A DNA stretch of 64,000 nt. It comes from Ruminococcus sp. Its GTDB lineage: Bacteria; Bacillota; Clostridia; Oscillospirales; Ruminococcaceae. The notes under the pieces were generated by a model. The model worked only from the letters and a program-made list of their open reading frames with translations. It made no database searches and had not been told where the DNA came from. The position numbers and the translations under genes were made by a program. The DNA is taken from the NCBI GenBank assembly GCA_017470905.1, contig JAFUXL010000007.1, positions 124,001 through 188,000 on the forward strand. Reading direction: 5' to 3'. Positions 27,435 to 38,898 of this stretch are shown here, piece by piece (within the stretch, counting starts at the first letter, position 1; each line of letters begins with the position of its first letter).

Positions 27435-27507
27435 AAAAGCCCGAAAGCAGCTGATTAAAACCGCTTTCGGGCTTTATCTCTCCCCATATACAGGGGAGAG
27501 ATTTTTT
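27435..27507. terminator. Two successive terminator hairpins between pnp and V-ATPase operon
   Basis: First hairpin AAAGCCCGAAAGC with GCTTTCGGGCTTT (27435-27475). Second, TCTCTCCCC with GGGGAGAGA followed by TTTTTTA (27476-27507). They separate the convergent pnp gene and V-ATPase operon. Confidence 0.88.
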
Positions 27508-28156
27508 AGTGATAATTATGACTTTGTTTGAGAACCATATCTTTTACTTTCATAAGAGAGGTTGAAGTACTCCTCTCGTTTTCGGAAAGCTTCATGGTTA
27601 TATATTTTATAGTCTCTTCATAGTCGGGTATCATGATATGTTCGAGGGCATTTACACGGCGGCGGGTTTTCTCGATTTCGTCCGCCATAAGCTGACAAGC
27701 CTTTTCAATTTCGGCGAGCCTTATCATCTTGGGAAAAATTTCGCTCAGGGAATTTACTGCCCCGTCAAGGTCGATTGATGTAAATGCCGTGCCGTATGAA
27801 TATATGTCATTCGTGTCGTCCGTGCGGTATTTCGGCTTGAATACGGGTATATATACGCTCATGACATTTTTTTCGCCGACTTTGAGTTCAACCTCCTGTT
27901 TAGGGAGCATAAGTGCGGTTTCAAGGACTTCCATCTGCATTACAGAGCCTGCGACAGCCATATACCTGTTAGCCTCTGCAACAGCGGATTCCACCTCCGA
28001 ACGAAGCTGACGGTTTTCCTTTATTAATATCATAAACTGCCTCATAAGCTCATCACGCTTGTCTTTAAGCAGCTTGTGTCCACGTCTTGCGGATTCAAGC
28101 TTTTTTTTGAGCTTGCTCAGTTCCATTCGTGTGGGATTAACATTCAGTCTTGCCAA
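27506..28156 (-). CDS. V-type ATPase subunit D
   Basis: Central rotor stalk subunit linking the A3B3 head to the membrane ring. 216 residues with the family opening RLNVNPTRMELSKLKKKL and long N- and C-terminal helices that form the coiled-coil axle. Start appears to be TTG at 28156 after GAGGTGTGAGCA. Last gene of the nine-gene operon, after subunit B. Confidence 0.93.
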   Translation of the reverse strand: MARLNVNPTRMELSKLKKKLESARRGHKLLKDKRDELMRQFMILIKENRQLRSEVESAVAEANRYMAVAGSVMQMEVLETALMLPKQEVELKVGEKNVMSVYIPVFKPKYRTDDTNDIYSYGTAFTSIDLDGAVNSLSEIFPKMIRLAEIEKACQLMADEIEKTRRRVNALEHIMIPDYEETIKYITMKLSENERSTSTSLMKVKDMVLKQSHNYH

Positions 28157-28166
28157 TGCTCACACC

Positions 28167-29540
28167 TCACTGTCCGTCATAATATTTAACGAGATATTCC
28201 TCTCTGATACGTCTCAGTTCACTTCTGGGGAGAAGTTTAAGGAGTTCCCAGCCGATTGAAAGCGTTTCTTCAATGCTCCTGTTGTTGTCAAAGCCCTGGG
28301 AAACATATCTCTTTTCAAATTCGTCCGCAAACTTTGCGTATATAAGGTCTGTCGGCGTGAGCGCAGCTTCGCCGAGTACTACCATGAGTTCCTTTGCGTC
28401 CTTTCCTCTTGCATAGGCGGAGAAAAGCTGGTTCATCGTGTCGGAATGGTCTGCACGGGTCTTGCCCTTTCCAATGCCCTTGTCTTTAAGTCTCGAAAGA
28501 GATGGAAGAACGTCAACGGGGGGATTTATTCCCTTTCTCGAAAGTTCACGGGAGAGAATTATCTGTCCCTCCGTGATATATCCCGTAAGGTCGGGAATGG
28601 GGTGTGTCTTGTCATCTTCGGGCATGGTTAGTATCGGTATCATAGTGATACTTCCGTCACAACCGTCAAGTCTGCCCGCACGCTCATAGAGTGATGCAAG
28701 GTCTGTGTACATATATCCGGGGTAGCCTCTTCTTCCGGGGACTTCCTTTCTTGCGGCTGATACTTCACGCAGAGCGTCAGCATAGTTGGTTATATCCGTC
28801 AATATAACGAGTACGTGCATACCCTTTTGGAATGCAAGATATTCTGCGGCGGTAAGAGCCATTTTCGGGGTTGCAAGACGTTCGATTGCCGAGTCGTTGG
28901 CAAGATTTATGAAAAGCACGGTTCTGTCGATTGCGCCTGTCTCCCTGAATGACTGCACGAAATATTCGGATTCCTCAAAGGTTATGCCCATAGCCGCAAA
29001 TACAACGGCAAACTGTTCATTGTCTCCGAGAACTCTTGCCTGTCTTGCAATCTGTGCGGCAAACTGTGCGTGGGGAAGTCCGCTTGCCGAGAATATGGGT
29101 AATTTCTGACCTCTTACGAGGGTATTAAGTCCGTCAATCGCCGAAACACCCGTCTGTATAAATTCCTGCGGATATTTTCTTGCAACGGGGTTCATGGGCA
29201 GACCGTTCACGTCCATGCGCATATCGGGGATAATTTCGGGGCCGTCATCAATCGGTCGTCCGAGACCGTCAAATACTCTGCCGAGCATATCCTCGGAAAC
29301 GCCGAGTTCCATCTGATGACCCGAAAATACCACCGCACTGTCCTGCAAATTTATTCCTGCGGCATTTTCAAAAAGCTGTACAAGAGCGTCCGTGCCGTCT
29401 ATTTCAAGTACACGGCATCTCCTTTTTTCGCCGTTTTTCAGACGTATTTCGGCAAGCTCGCCGTATGTTACATTTTCAACGTCTTTAATGAGCAGGAGAG
29501 GACCTGCCGCTTCTTCAATAGTTCTGTATTCTCTTGGCAT
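28167..29540 (-). CDS. V-type ATPase subunit B
   Basis: Regulatory, non-catalytic nucleotide-binding subunit of the A3B3 head. 457 residues. Family regions [20 protein letters not shown] and [20 protein letters not shown] are clear, and a canonical P-loop is absent as expected for B. ATG at 29540 overlaps the last base of subunit A, suggesting coupled translation and 1:1 production. Confidence 0.96.
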   Translation of the reverse strand: MPREYRTIEEAAGPLLLIKDVENVTYGELAEIRLKNGEKRRCRVLEIDGTDALVQLFENAAGINLQDSAVVFSGHQMELGVSEDMLGRVFDGLGRPIDDGPEIIPDMRMDVNGLPMNPVARKYPQEFIQTGVSAIDGLNTLVRGQKLPIFSASGLPHAQFAAQIARQARVLGDNEQFAVVFAAMGITFEESEYFVQSFRETGAIDRTVLFINLANDSAIERLATPKMALTAAEYLAFQKGMHVLVILTDITNYADALREVSAARKEVPGRRGYPGYMYTDLASLYERAGRLDGCDGSITMIPILTMPEDDKTHPIPDLTGYITEGQIILSRELSRKGINPPVDVLPSLSRLKDKGIGKGKTRADHSDTMNQLFSAYARGKDAKELMVVLGEAALTPTDLIYAKFADEFEKRYVSQGFDNNRSIEETLSIGWELLKLLPRSELRRIREEYLVKYYDGQ

Positions 29541-31309
29541 CAGTCTGCCTCCTTTTCAAGAAGTCTGTGAAGCTCTTCGGATATTTCAACCGAAATCCTG
29601 TCAAATTCGCTGTCTGTGTCCTTTTCCTCGACATACTTGAAACGTCCTATTTTTTCACGGACGGGGAGTTCGGATATTTCTTCAATATCCGCACCCTTTT
29701 TCAGCGCATCTGCGGCTTCGTCGTTAAAGCCGAGTATAAGCTTCATCATGTAAAGCTGTTTTTTAAGGCTTGTATAGGTATCAACCTCATGGAATGCAAG
29801 CTGGTGCAGGAAGTCCTCACGGATTGAACGTGCCGTTTCCATTTTAAGTCTGTCGTTTGCCGAAAGAGCGTCCATGCCGACAAGCTTTACGATTTCCTTG
29901 AGTTCAGCCTCATCGTGCAGGATACTCATAAATCTTGCCCTTGAAGTTATCCAGTCCTTTGATACATTATTATCATACCACGAGGAAAGAGAGTCCACAT
30001 AGAGAGAATAGCTTGTGAGCCAGTTTATTGCAGGGAAGTGTCTCTGATACGCAAGGCTTGCATCAAGTCCCCAGAATACTTTGACTATACGCAGCGTAGC
30101 CTGTGATACGGGTTCGGATATATCACCTCCGGGGGGCGATACCGCACCAATTACGGACAATGCGCCCTCACGACCCTTTGAGCCTGTTGATATAACTCTT
30201 CCTGCCCTTTCGTAAAACTGCGCAAGACGGCTGCCGAGGTATGCAGGATAGCCCTCATCGCCCGGCATTTCCTCCAGTCGTCCCGACATCTCACGCAGAG
30301 CCTCCGCCCAGCGTGACGTTGAGTCAGCCATCAATGCCACGGAATAGCCCATATCACGGTAATATTCGGCTATCGTGATACCTGTGTAAACAGATGCTTC
30401 ACGGGCTGCAACGGGCATATCGGAGGTATTTGCGATAAGTACGGTTCTCTCCATAAGGGATTTGCCCGTCTTCGGGTCGATAAGTTCGGGAAATTCATTG
30501 AGAACGTCCGTCATTTCGTTTCCTCGCTCACCGCAGCCGATATATACTATAATATCAGCCTCCGCCCATTTTGCAAGCTGGTGCTGAGTAACGGTCTTGC
30601 CGCTGCCGAAGGGTCCGGGGATAGCCGCAACTCCTCCCTTTGCTATCGGGAAAAGACAGTCCACAACTCTCTGACCCGTTACAAGCGGCATATTCGGGGA
30701 GAGCTTTTTGCTGTAGGGTCTGCCACGTCTTACTGCCCATTTCTGGAACATTTTAACCTCTTTTTCTTCTTTCCCCGTATCAATGACGCATACAGTCTCG
30801 TCAACGGTAAATTCTCCCTCCTTGATACTTTTCACAGTGCCTTTTATGCCGTTGGGAATCATTATCTTATGGAGGACTATATCCGTTTCTGGTACTGTGC
30901 CGATAACATCGCCGCCCTCGACAATATCGCCGGCTTTTATTGTCGGGGTGAAATTCCATTTTTTGTCTCTTTTGAGGGGGGGGACTTCGACACCTCTTGC
31001 AAGATTGTTTCCGCAGACCTTTCTTATATCGTCAAGAGGACGCTGTATGCCGTCATAAATACTTCCGATAAGTCCGGGACCAAGCTCCGCACTCATAGGC
31101 TCACCTGTGGATTCAACTCCCTCGCCCGTGCCGAGACCTGCCGTTTCTTCATAGACCTGTACAGATGCACGGTCGCCGTGCATTTCTATTATTTCCCCTA
31201 TGAGACGCTTTTCGCTTACACGAACAACGTCAAACATATTTGCATCTCTCATGCCCTCGGCAACAACAAGAGGACCTGAGATTTTAACTATTGTTCCTTT
31301 GCTGCTCAA
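29540..31309 (-). CDS. V-type ATPase catalytic subunit A
   Basis: Catalytic ATP-hydrolysing subunit. 589 residues with the A-subunit bulge region. Walker A is GPFGSGKT, followed by [27 protein letters not shown] is the Walker B/arginine region and [12 protein letters not shown] the adenine pocket. The start is TTG at 31309, preceded by AAAGGAGTGTAAATA. Confidence 0.96.
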   Translation of the reverse strand: MSSKGTIVKISGPLVVAEGMRDANMFDVVRVSEKRLIGEIIEMHGDRASVQVYEETAGLGTGEGVESTGEPMSAELGPGLIGSIYDGIQRPLDDIRKVCGNNLARGVEVPPLKRDKKWNFTPTIKAGDIVEGGDVIGTVPETDIVLHKIMIPNGIKGTVKSIKEGEFTVDETVCVIDTGKEEKEVKMFQKWAVRRGRPYSKKLSPNMPLVTGQRVVDCLFPIAKGGVAAIPGPFGSGKTVTQHQLAKWAEADIIVYIGCGERGNEMTDVLNEFPELIDPKTGKSLMERTVLIANTSDMPVAAREASVYTGITIAEYYRDMGYSVALMADSTSRWAEALREMSGRLEEMPGDEGYPAYLGSRLAQFYERAGRVISTGSKGREGALSVIGAVSPPGGDISEPVSQATLRIVKVFWGLDASLAYQRHFPAINWLTSYSLYVDSLSSWYDNNVSKDWITSRARFMSILHDEAELKEIVKLVGMDALSANDRLKMETARSIREDFLHQLAFHEVDTYTSLKKQLYMMKLILGFNDEAADALKKGADIEEISELPVREKIGRFKYVEEKDTDSEFDRISVEISEELHRLLEKEAD

Positions 31310-31340
31310 TATTTACACTCCTTTTCAGAATGAAATTATA

Positions 31341-31661
31341 TTAATTAAGAATATCCGAGCCTACTGCCTTTTCGACAGCTTCATGCAAGGCTCTCATTCC
31401 GTCGCCCGTGTTGCCCTCTATCGCAGGTATAAGCACGATTGACGGCAGGGGACTGCTTCTGTATTTTTTAATGGTATCACTGACAAGGGCGGCGGCAGGT
31501 TCGGTGATGTATATCACCGCAAAATTATTTGCCGCAAGCCTGTTTATCAGCTTTGAAATTCTTTCGGGCTGCGTTTCACGGAATACCGAAAGACCGAGTG
31601 CCGCAAATCCCGAAACGCTTGCCGTATCGCCGATAACGGCTGTTTTGTAAAAATCAGACAT
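31341..31661 (-). CDS. V-type ATPase subunit F
   Basis: 106-residue small rotor subunit that binds subunit D. Pattern AVIGDTASVSGFAALGLSVF, then VIYITEPAA, matches the family. Overlaps subunit C by 8 bp and is followed after 31 bp by subunit A. Confidence 0.92.
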   Translation of the reverse strand: MSDFYKTAVIGDTASVSGFAALGLSVFRETQPERISKLINRLAANNFAVIYITEPAAALVSDTIKKYRSSPLPSIVLIPAIEGNTGDGMRALHEAVEKAVGSDILN

Positions 31662-32592
31662 AGAGCTTTCTCATCCTTTCCGTGACGGTTTCCCTGTCTG
31701 CGCCAAATTCCTTGCATATGGAAAGTATGCGCAGGTTTTTAATCTCGGCTTCTGCGGCTATATAGTAAGCCGCAAGGGGTTCAAATCCGAATGACTGCAT
31801 ACGAGCCTGTTCCGCAAGCTCTGTTATAACATCATCGCACCATTTTTCAAACTGTGCCGCAGATTTTTCGAGAAGTCCTGCCGCATCCCCGTATGATGAA
31901 TTTTCGAGGTAAGAAATCAGCGTTTCCATGCCGCCCGTGACCGCACGTACAAGAGCATCCTTTTCGATTTCGCTGCTGCCGCAGATTGCATTTTCCGTGA
32001 AATTAACTGATTTTTTCATCTTACAGCAGCGGTATGCGGTTTTTATATCCGCACAGACCGTATTCAGAAGTGCATAGCGTATCATGAAGCTGTTTCCGGT
32101 TTTTTCTGCGGCTTTCTGCATGGCTTTAAGGGTATCGCAGTCTATGAGCGAGTCCGCAAGCTGACCGTCAAGCGTTTTTGTAATCAGTTTATATGCATTT
32201 TCTGCGGTTTCCCTCATATATTCGGGAAGTCTGCCGTAATCTTTTGAAGAAAGAATATCCTTTAATTCGTCAAGATTGAGGTTGGACGGCTTTATATAAT
32301 AATTATCGGGTTCTCTGCCTGCAATCATGGATTTAAGAGCCGCCTTAAGGTTGTGAAAGTCGTTTTTGTAGAGCAGTATTTTAAGCTCCTCACATTCGGG
32401 GGCGTAGTCCATGAGAGTTGACCACACATTTTCGAGTGTGTCTGTTTCATTTCCGTTTCCTTTTTTTGAGGCGATTATGGACTCCATTTCGGCTTTTCCC
32501 GATGCATTGATTAGCTGTTCAATGTCGCTGTAGGTGAGTAGATAATTTTCCATAGCCTTTATTGCGGCGACTGCCTTTGCATATTTAGTCAT
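31654..32592 (-). CDS. V-type ATPase subunit C (V0 subunit d homologue)
   Basis: 312 residues; the socket that connects the central stalk to the rotor ring. Three helical repeats typical of the family (V-ATPase d/AC39) are inferred from length and position, with AKAVAAIKAMENYLL at the start and LRILSICKEFGADRETVTER at the end. Lies between E (8 bp gap) and F (8 bp overlap). Confidence 0.9.
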   Translation of the reverse strand: MTKYAKAVAAIKAMENYLLTYSDIEQLINASGKAEMESIIASKKGNGNETDTLENVWSTLMDYAPECEELKILLYKNDFHNLKAALKSMIAGREPDNYYIKPSNLNLDELKDILSSKDYGRLPEYMRETAENAYKLITKTLDGQLADSLIDCDTLKAMQKAAEKTGNSFMIRYALLNTVCADIKTAYRCCKMKKSVNFTENAICGSSEIEKDALVRAVTGGMETLISYLENSSYGDAAGLLEKSAAQFEKWCDDVITELAEQARMQSFGFEPLAAYYIAAEAEIKNLRILSICKEFGADRETVTERMRKLYV

Positions 32593-32600
32593 GACATCAC

Positions 32601-33194
32601 CTACCCGAACAAGACCCTTGCGGCGGTATCTCTCACGCTGTCCTTATCCGCCTCCATTATCGCACGGAAACTGCAATTTTCGGAGATAAGACCGTATGAA
32701 AGCACAAAGCCGTCATCAATATCCGCAGGAATATCCGAGAGACTTATGCTGCCCCCCGATTTCTCTGCGATTTTATTCAAATTTTTTTCAAAATCCGCCG
32801 TGACACGTTTCAAATCCTTTTCGCTCAGAGAGATAACCCCTTCGCCCTTTCGGATAAGTCTGCCCGCAAGTCTTTCGAGGAGTGCGAAATACTCCTTATC
32901 GGGGAGATTTCGCAGTTTCAGGACAGTTTTGTCGATAACGGAGTCGATACATTTTACCTTGCAGGCGAGTATGCGCCTTTTCATTTCTGCGTCTGCTGAT
33001 TTGCAGGCATTTTCAAAATCCCTGTCCGCCTGTTCGTCAGCCCTTTTGATGTATTCCTCGTAAGCCTTTGCAGCTTTTTCATCGCCGTCCTTTTTAATGG
33101 CGGCGGCTTTTTTTTCGGCGGCTGAAATAATACTCTGTTCCGTCTGTTTCTGCTGATTTTCGATGATATTCAGAATATCGTCAATTCCTGCCAT
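32601..33194 (-). CDS. V-type ATPase subunit E
   Basis: 197-residue peripheral stalk subunit. Residues 10-80 form a long charged helix (AAEKKAAAIKKDGDEKAAKA) that pairs with the G/H subunit at 35662; the C-terminal globular part contacts the head. Located between subunits K (11 bp gap) and C. Confidence 0.9.
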   Translation of the reverse strand: MAGIDDILNIIENQQKQTEQSIISAAEKKAAAIKKDGDEKAAKAYEEYIKRADEQADRDFENACKSADAEMKRRILACKVKCIDSVIDKTVLKLRNLPDKEYFALLERLAGRLIRKGEGVISLSEKDLKRVTADFEKNLNKIAEKSGGSISLSDIPADIDDGFVLSYGLISENCSFRAIMEADKDSVRDTAARVLFG

Positions 33195-33205
33195 ACTGCA
33201 CCTCC

Positions 33206-35645
<2,440 letters not shown>

Positions 35646-35661
35646 TAGCTATCTCCTCCGT

Positions 35662-35973
35662 TCATGTAAAAAAGCCGTTTATCACGGCATCGACAGCCTT
35701 ATCGGAATTTTTTACTGCGTTTATCTCTATTTCAGAGATAAACTCCGAGCATTCGTCATCGGCTTTTTTAATATACTCCTCAAGCTTTTTTGCATTTTCC
35801 TCACGTTTCTGACTGAGCCTGGAATTTGCCTCTCCGAGTTTTTTCTGGATAGCTATGGACGAATATCTTTCCGCATCGCTTATTATCTCTTCACTTCTGC
35901 GTCTTGCGTCCGAATTTTTCTTATCGGACTGCGCCTCAGCGAGGAGAATTTTTTTAACGGTTTCAGATGACAT
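35662..35973 (-). CDS. V-type ATPase peripheral stalk subunit G/H
   Basis: 103 residues, nearly all predicted helix and highly charged (ARRRSEEIISDAERYSSIAI, KREENAKKLEEYIKKADDEC). Matches the small G/H subunit that forms a heterodimeric coiled coil with subunit E. First gene of the operon, with GGAGGTATACA before the ATG. Confidence 0.88.
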   Translation of the reverse strand: MSSETVKKILLAEAQSDKKNSDARRRSEEIISDAERYSSIAIQKKLGEANSRLSQKREENAKKLEEYIKKADDECSEFISEIEINAVKNSDKAVDAVINGFFT

Positions 35974-35991
35974 TGTATACCTCCTTTACAA

Positions 35992-36010
35992 AAATGACCT
36001 TTGGTCATTT
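35992..36010. promoter_or_regulatory. Palindrome at the V-ATPase transcription start
   Basis: AAATGACCtttGGTCATTT is a perfect 8-3-8 palindrome placed about 3 to 21 nt after the expected start of transcription. It could be a repressor operator or a 5'-end hairpin that stabilises the mRNA. Confidence 0.65.
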
Positions 36011-36019
36011 ATTTCATTG

Positions 36020-36048
36020 ATTATATCACAGTTTTAATGAAATGTCAA
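36020..36048 (-). promoter_or_regulatory. V-ATPase operon promoter
   Basis: On the minus strand TTGACA (36043-36048), 17 bp, TATAAT (36020-36025); a consensus promoter. Confidence 0.9.
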
Positions 36049-36221
36049 TACGACAGGAGAAAATATTTTATGAATTTTAAAAAATATATAACTTAATATC
36101 AACAAGTATTTTAAAATAATTCACAAGAATTTTAGATTTGCCTAATCGCAGCAGCTTAATTAAAAAATATGAAATAACCGGATAAAATGACCGCAGTTCA
36201 AAAAATATCCGCATACACAGA

Positions 36222-36251
36222 AAGGGAGCTATCCCTACAGACAGCTCCCTT
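36222..36251 (-). ncRNA. Candidate small RNA or leader hairpin
   Basis: AAGGGAGCT and AGCTCCCTT form a 9-bp stem with a 12-nt loop about 20 nt downstream of the orphan promoter at 36277-36305. There is no immediate T tract, though a run of six T occurs about 14 nt later. It may be a short RNA or part of a long V-ATPase leader. Confidence 0.4.
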
Positions 36252-36276
36252 GCCGGATTTGTATACCGATACGAAT

Positions 36277-36305
36277 ATTATAACATATTCTTTTCGGTCT
36301 GTCAA
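36277..36305 (-). promoter_or_regulatory. Orphan consensus promoter, minus strand
   Basis: TTGACA (36300-36305), 17 bp, TATAAT (36277-36282), both perfect. The nearest minus-strand gene starts 300 bp downstream and has its own promoter. Confidence 0.75.
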
Positions 36306-36382
36306 TAGAAAAGATAAAAATTTTTTAAAATTAAATTGCAACAAAAAACTTACTTTTAGCTGCTCCCTGAAAAATATTATCC

Positions 36383-36411
36383 TTGACATATCATCTTTTT
36401 TATGGTATAAT
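36383..36411 (+). promoter_or_regulatory. Promoter of the C39-like dockerin gene
   Basis: TTGACA at 36383-36388, 17 bp, TATAAT at 36406-36411; consensus on both boxes. Confidence 0.9.
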
Positions 36412-36449
36412 TAAACATATTAATTGCGATTACAGGAAAGGAAATGTCT

Positions 36450-38495
36450 ATGAATAAGAAAAGAATTATGGCAGCCCTGCTGTCGGCTTCGTTTATGTTC
36501 GGCTCGGCAGTATCTTCTCCGGCATCTTTCATGTGGTTTTCTGCACCGGTATCCATTCAAAGCGAGGCGGCAGAACTTCCCTATGTCAACTGGAGACAGA
36601 CCGACAGCAGATGGAGCAGTATTCTGCTCGGCAGCACTTCAGGTACATCTGTCGGACAAATAGGCTGCGCCGCTACATCACTTTGCTGTCTTTTAGCCGA
36701 ATCAGGTGTTTGCAGTACGGACGAATCTGAATTTAACCCGAAAATCGGAATAACAGCAATGAAAAAGGCAGGTGCCTTCGGAAGCGGAGGGGGAATAACA
36801 TGGGGTACTGCCGCAAATGCCGTCAGCAAGGATTTCAAATTAAGTACTACTGTATCTTTAACAGGAACACAGGCGCAAAAGCTTGCAACAATTAAATCAT
36901 ATTATGAAAAAGGATATTATATTCAGGTCAAGGTTGTATGCGGCTCTCAGCACTGGGTTGCGGTAAGGAGATTTATCGGTGACAAATGCGAAATCATGGA
37001 CACGGGCGGAACAAATCAGACGTATATGTCGGGCTATACCATAAGCAGTTCGGCAATATTGTATACAGCCCCGAAACCGGCAGGCTGGCGATACAATCAG
37101 ACCGAAATAAGTGCGAATTTTTACAGGAATCTCAATTCAGACGATACCAAAACCGTAACAGAAAAATTTACCGAGGGTGTGTCCAATCAGAAATTTGGAC
37201 ACAAGACAGACGGTTCGGGAAGATACAGCACTATGAATCAGGCTGATGTCGGATTCGGTGCATGGGCAAAAACAGGATATGATATGCTCGGCTGGAATAC
37301 CGACAGAAATGCCTCCGCAGCAAAATGGAGTACATATTCTCCGGTAAACGACAAGTGGATAAAGTCCAATTCACCAAGCATAAACCTCTATGCAATCTGG
37401 AAACCTCATGTATACACGGTTGATTTTGATTCCTACGGCGGTACATTGTCGGAAAGCACAAAATCCGTAACATATGATTCAACATACGGTTCACTTCCTG
37501 TCGCACAAAAGGACGGATATACATTTGATGGCTGGTTCACATCACCTGACGGCGGAACGGAAATAAATGATTCTTCCAAAGTTACAATTGCCGGTAATCA
37601 TACGCTCTATGCACACTGGACGGAAGTACCAAGAAAATTGACTGAGTGTGACTGCAATGCTGACGGAGAGCTTTCAATATCCGATGCTGTAATGTTACAG
37701 AACTGGCTGCTGAAAGCAGATACAGAGCTTACAGATAAAGAATCTGCCGATGTATACAGTGACGGAGTGATAGATGTTTTTGATTTCATAGAACTGAGGA
37801 GACTGCTTTGTGAACAGGAATTGAAATCAGAATGGGTACTTGAATCGGAAGCTCCTGACGGTGCGGAAATTACCGATGTGAAGTGGACTTATGACAAAAT
37901 CTCAATTGAAAGCCAAAAATCGGATACAATTCTTTCCGACTGGGAACTGGTATCCTCCGAATGGGAGAAAAAATCGGACGGTACAAATCTCTATGCGAAT
38001 TTCCCTGCGGGATTCGATACAACAAATTCAATTTACTCAAAATATAACAAATCCGCATTGAGTGTATCAGAAACAGAATCCACAAAGCGTGAGGTTTCTG
38101 CTTCAAGCGTAAAATCATATATCTACTGGCACTGGAATTATGTTCTCGGACAGTCAGGTCCGCTTGACAACAGGTATATCTCCGATAAAAAAGGCTCTTT
38201 CACAACAGGCTCAAAAACATATAATTATTCACATTTCTCAGCATTTGAAAGCAGCAAAAATCTCACTGAAACAGACAGCAAAGGCGAGACATACAAATAT
38301 GATACCGGCGTGTATGATGATGTAAGCTGGTGGTGGTTCAAGCTCCCTGTATATCAGCAGACATATACCGATTACAAAAAGGTCTATAACTATACAAGAA
38401 CTGTAATTTCCCAGAAAAATGCCGAATCTGAAACCGACCCGGCAAATCTTGAAAACGTTCAGAATGTACAGAAGTGGGTAAGATTTTTAAAATAA
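36450..38495 (+). CDS. Secreted C39-like peptidase-fold protein with InlB-type repeats and internal dockerin
   Basis: 681 residues; ATG 36450 is 8 bp after AGGAAAGG. Signal peptide at residues 1-35 (MNKKRIMAALLSASFMFGSA). Residues 45-205 look like a C39/papain-fold domain: Cys in GQIGCAATSLCCLL, His in GSQHWVAVRRF and a DTGG element. Two Listeria-Bacteroides (InlB) beta repeats follow (about 230-390, ending LYAIW and LYAHW). A dockerin sits internally at about 395-455 (CNADGELSISDAVMLQNWLL and YSDGVIDVFDFIELRRLL). The last 220 residues are Ser/Thr/Tyr/Trp-rich and unrecognised. It may trim proteins or serve as a wall-associated cellulosome component; proteolysis is inferred. Confidence 0.87.
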   Translation: MNKKRIMAALLSASFMFGSAVSSPASFMWFSAPVSIQSEAAELPYVNWRQTDSRWSSILLGSTSGTSVGQIGCAATSLCCLLAESGVCSTDESEFNPKIGITAMKKAGAFGSGGGITWGTAANAVSKDFKLSTTVSLTGTQAQKLATIKSYYEKGYYIQVKVVCGSQHWVAVRRFIGDKCEIMDTGGTNQTYMSGYTISSSAILYTAPKPAGWRYNQTEISANFYRNLNSDDTKTVTEKFTEGVSNQKFGHKTDGSGRYSTMNQADVGFGAWAKTGYDMLGWNTDRNASAAKWSTYSPVNDKWIKSNSPSINLYAIWKPHVYTVDFDSYGGTLSESTKSVTYDSTYGSLPVAQKDGYTFDGWFTSPDGGTEINDSSKVTIAGNHTLYAHWTEVPRKLTECDCNADGELSISDAVMLQNWLLKADTELTDKESADVYSDGVIDVFDFIELRRLLCEQELKSEWVLESEAPDGAEITDVKWTYDKISIESQKSDTILSDWELVSSEWEKKSDGTNLYANFPAGFDTTNSIYSKYNKSALSVSETESTKREVSASSVKSYIYWHWNYVLGQSGPLDNRYISDKKGSFTTGSKTYNYSHFSAFESSKNLTETDSKGETYKYDTGVYDDVSWWWFKLPVYQQTYTDYKKVYNYTRTVISQKNAESETDPANLENVQNVQKWVRFLK

Positions 38496-38530
38496 GCCCT
38501 TTTGCCGTTACAATTTCAAGTGATATATAT

Positions 38531-38656
38531 GAGCATTTTAAAATAATGCACAAAAATTTTTATATTTTGTCCATGTTTCCCCCGTCGCAGGCGGGAGAAA
38601 CATGGCTTTTTGTTTTACTTTTTTGTATATTATCACGAAAAATTTTAAATTTGTTC
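38531..38656 (+). mobile_element. MITE-like element, full copy
   Basis: 126 bp. Left GAGCATTTTAAAAT; right ATTTTAAATTTGTTC, which reads GAACAAATTTAAAAT on the other strand. The core hairpin is CATGTTTCCCCCG / CGGGAGAAACATG around TCGCAGG. Nearly the same order of segments, inverted, is found at 41316-41440. Confidence 0.7.
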
Positions 38657-38727
38657 AATCATAGTCAAAAACCAAAGCAGAATAACCAGAAATAAAAAAT
38701 TTCATCAGATTTACACATAAAATACAG

Positions 38728-38756
38728 TTGAATATCATTTAATTATGTGATATAAT
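38728..38756 (+). promoter_or_regulatory. Promoter of the NYN gene
   Basis: TTGAAT at 38728-38733, 17 bp, TATAAT at 38751-38756. Confidence 0.8.
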
Positions 38757-38898
38757 ATTTACAGGCATTTTTGATTTTATTTAAACCCCTGCGTTCTCTG
38801 TCCTGAACACATCACGCACGCAAAGCCTTATCCCTCCCGTACTGTGCGGAGAGGCGGATTATAAAACCGATGCCAATATTTTACGGAGGTGTATTCCT

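Larger units (their letters stand above)
35974..36449. other. Divergent region between V-ATPase operon and C39-like dockerin gene
   Basis: Holds, in order, a palindrome (35992-36010) and the V-ATPase promoter, a degenerate left half of the MITE-like element (36103-36160), a hairpin (36222-36251) with an orphan minus-strand promoter (36277-36305), and the promoter of the downstream gene (36383-36411). No coding sequence is credible. Confidence 0.6.
38496..38898. other. Intergenic region before the NYN gene
   Basis: Contains a full MITE-like element (38531-38656), the NYN promoter (38728-38756) and a roughly 135-nt leader (38763-38898) with short pairings such as AGGCAT with ATGCC. The leader fits no riboswitch that I recognise. 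Confidence 0.55.

Noticed and set aside
38763..38898. Riboswitch before the NYN gene
   Set aside because: Short pairings exist but no known riboswitch core is recognisable.
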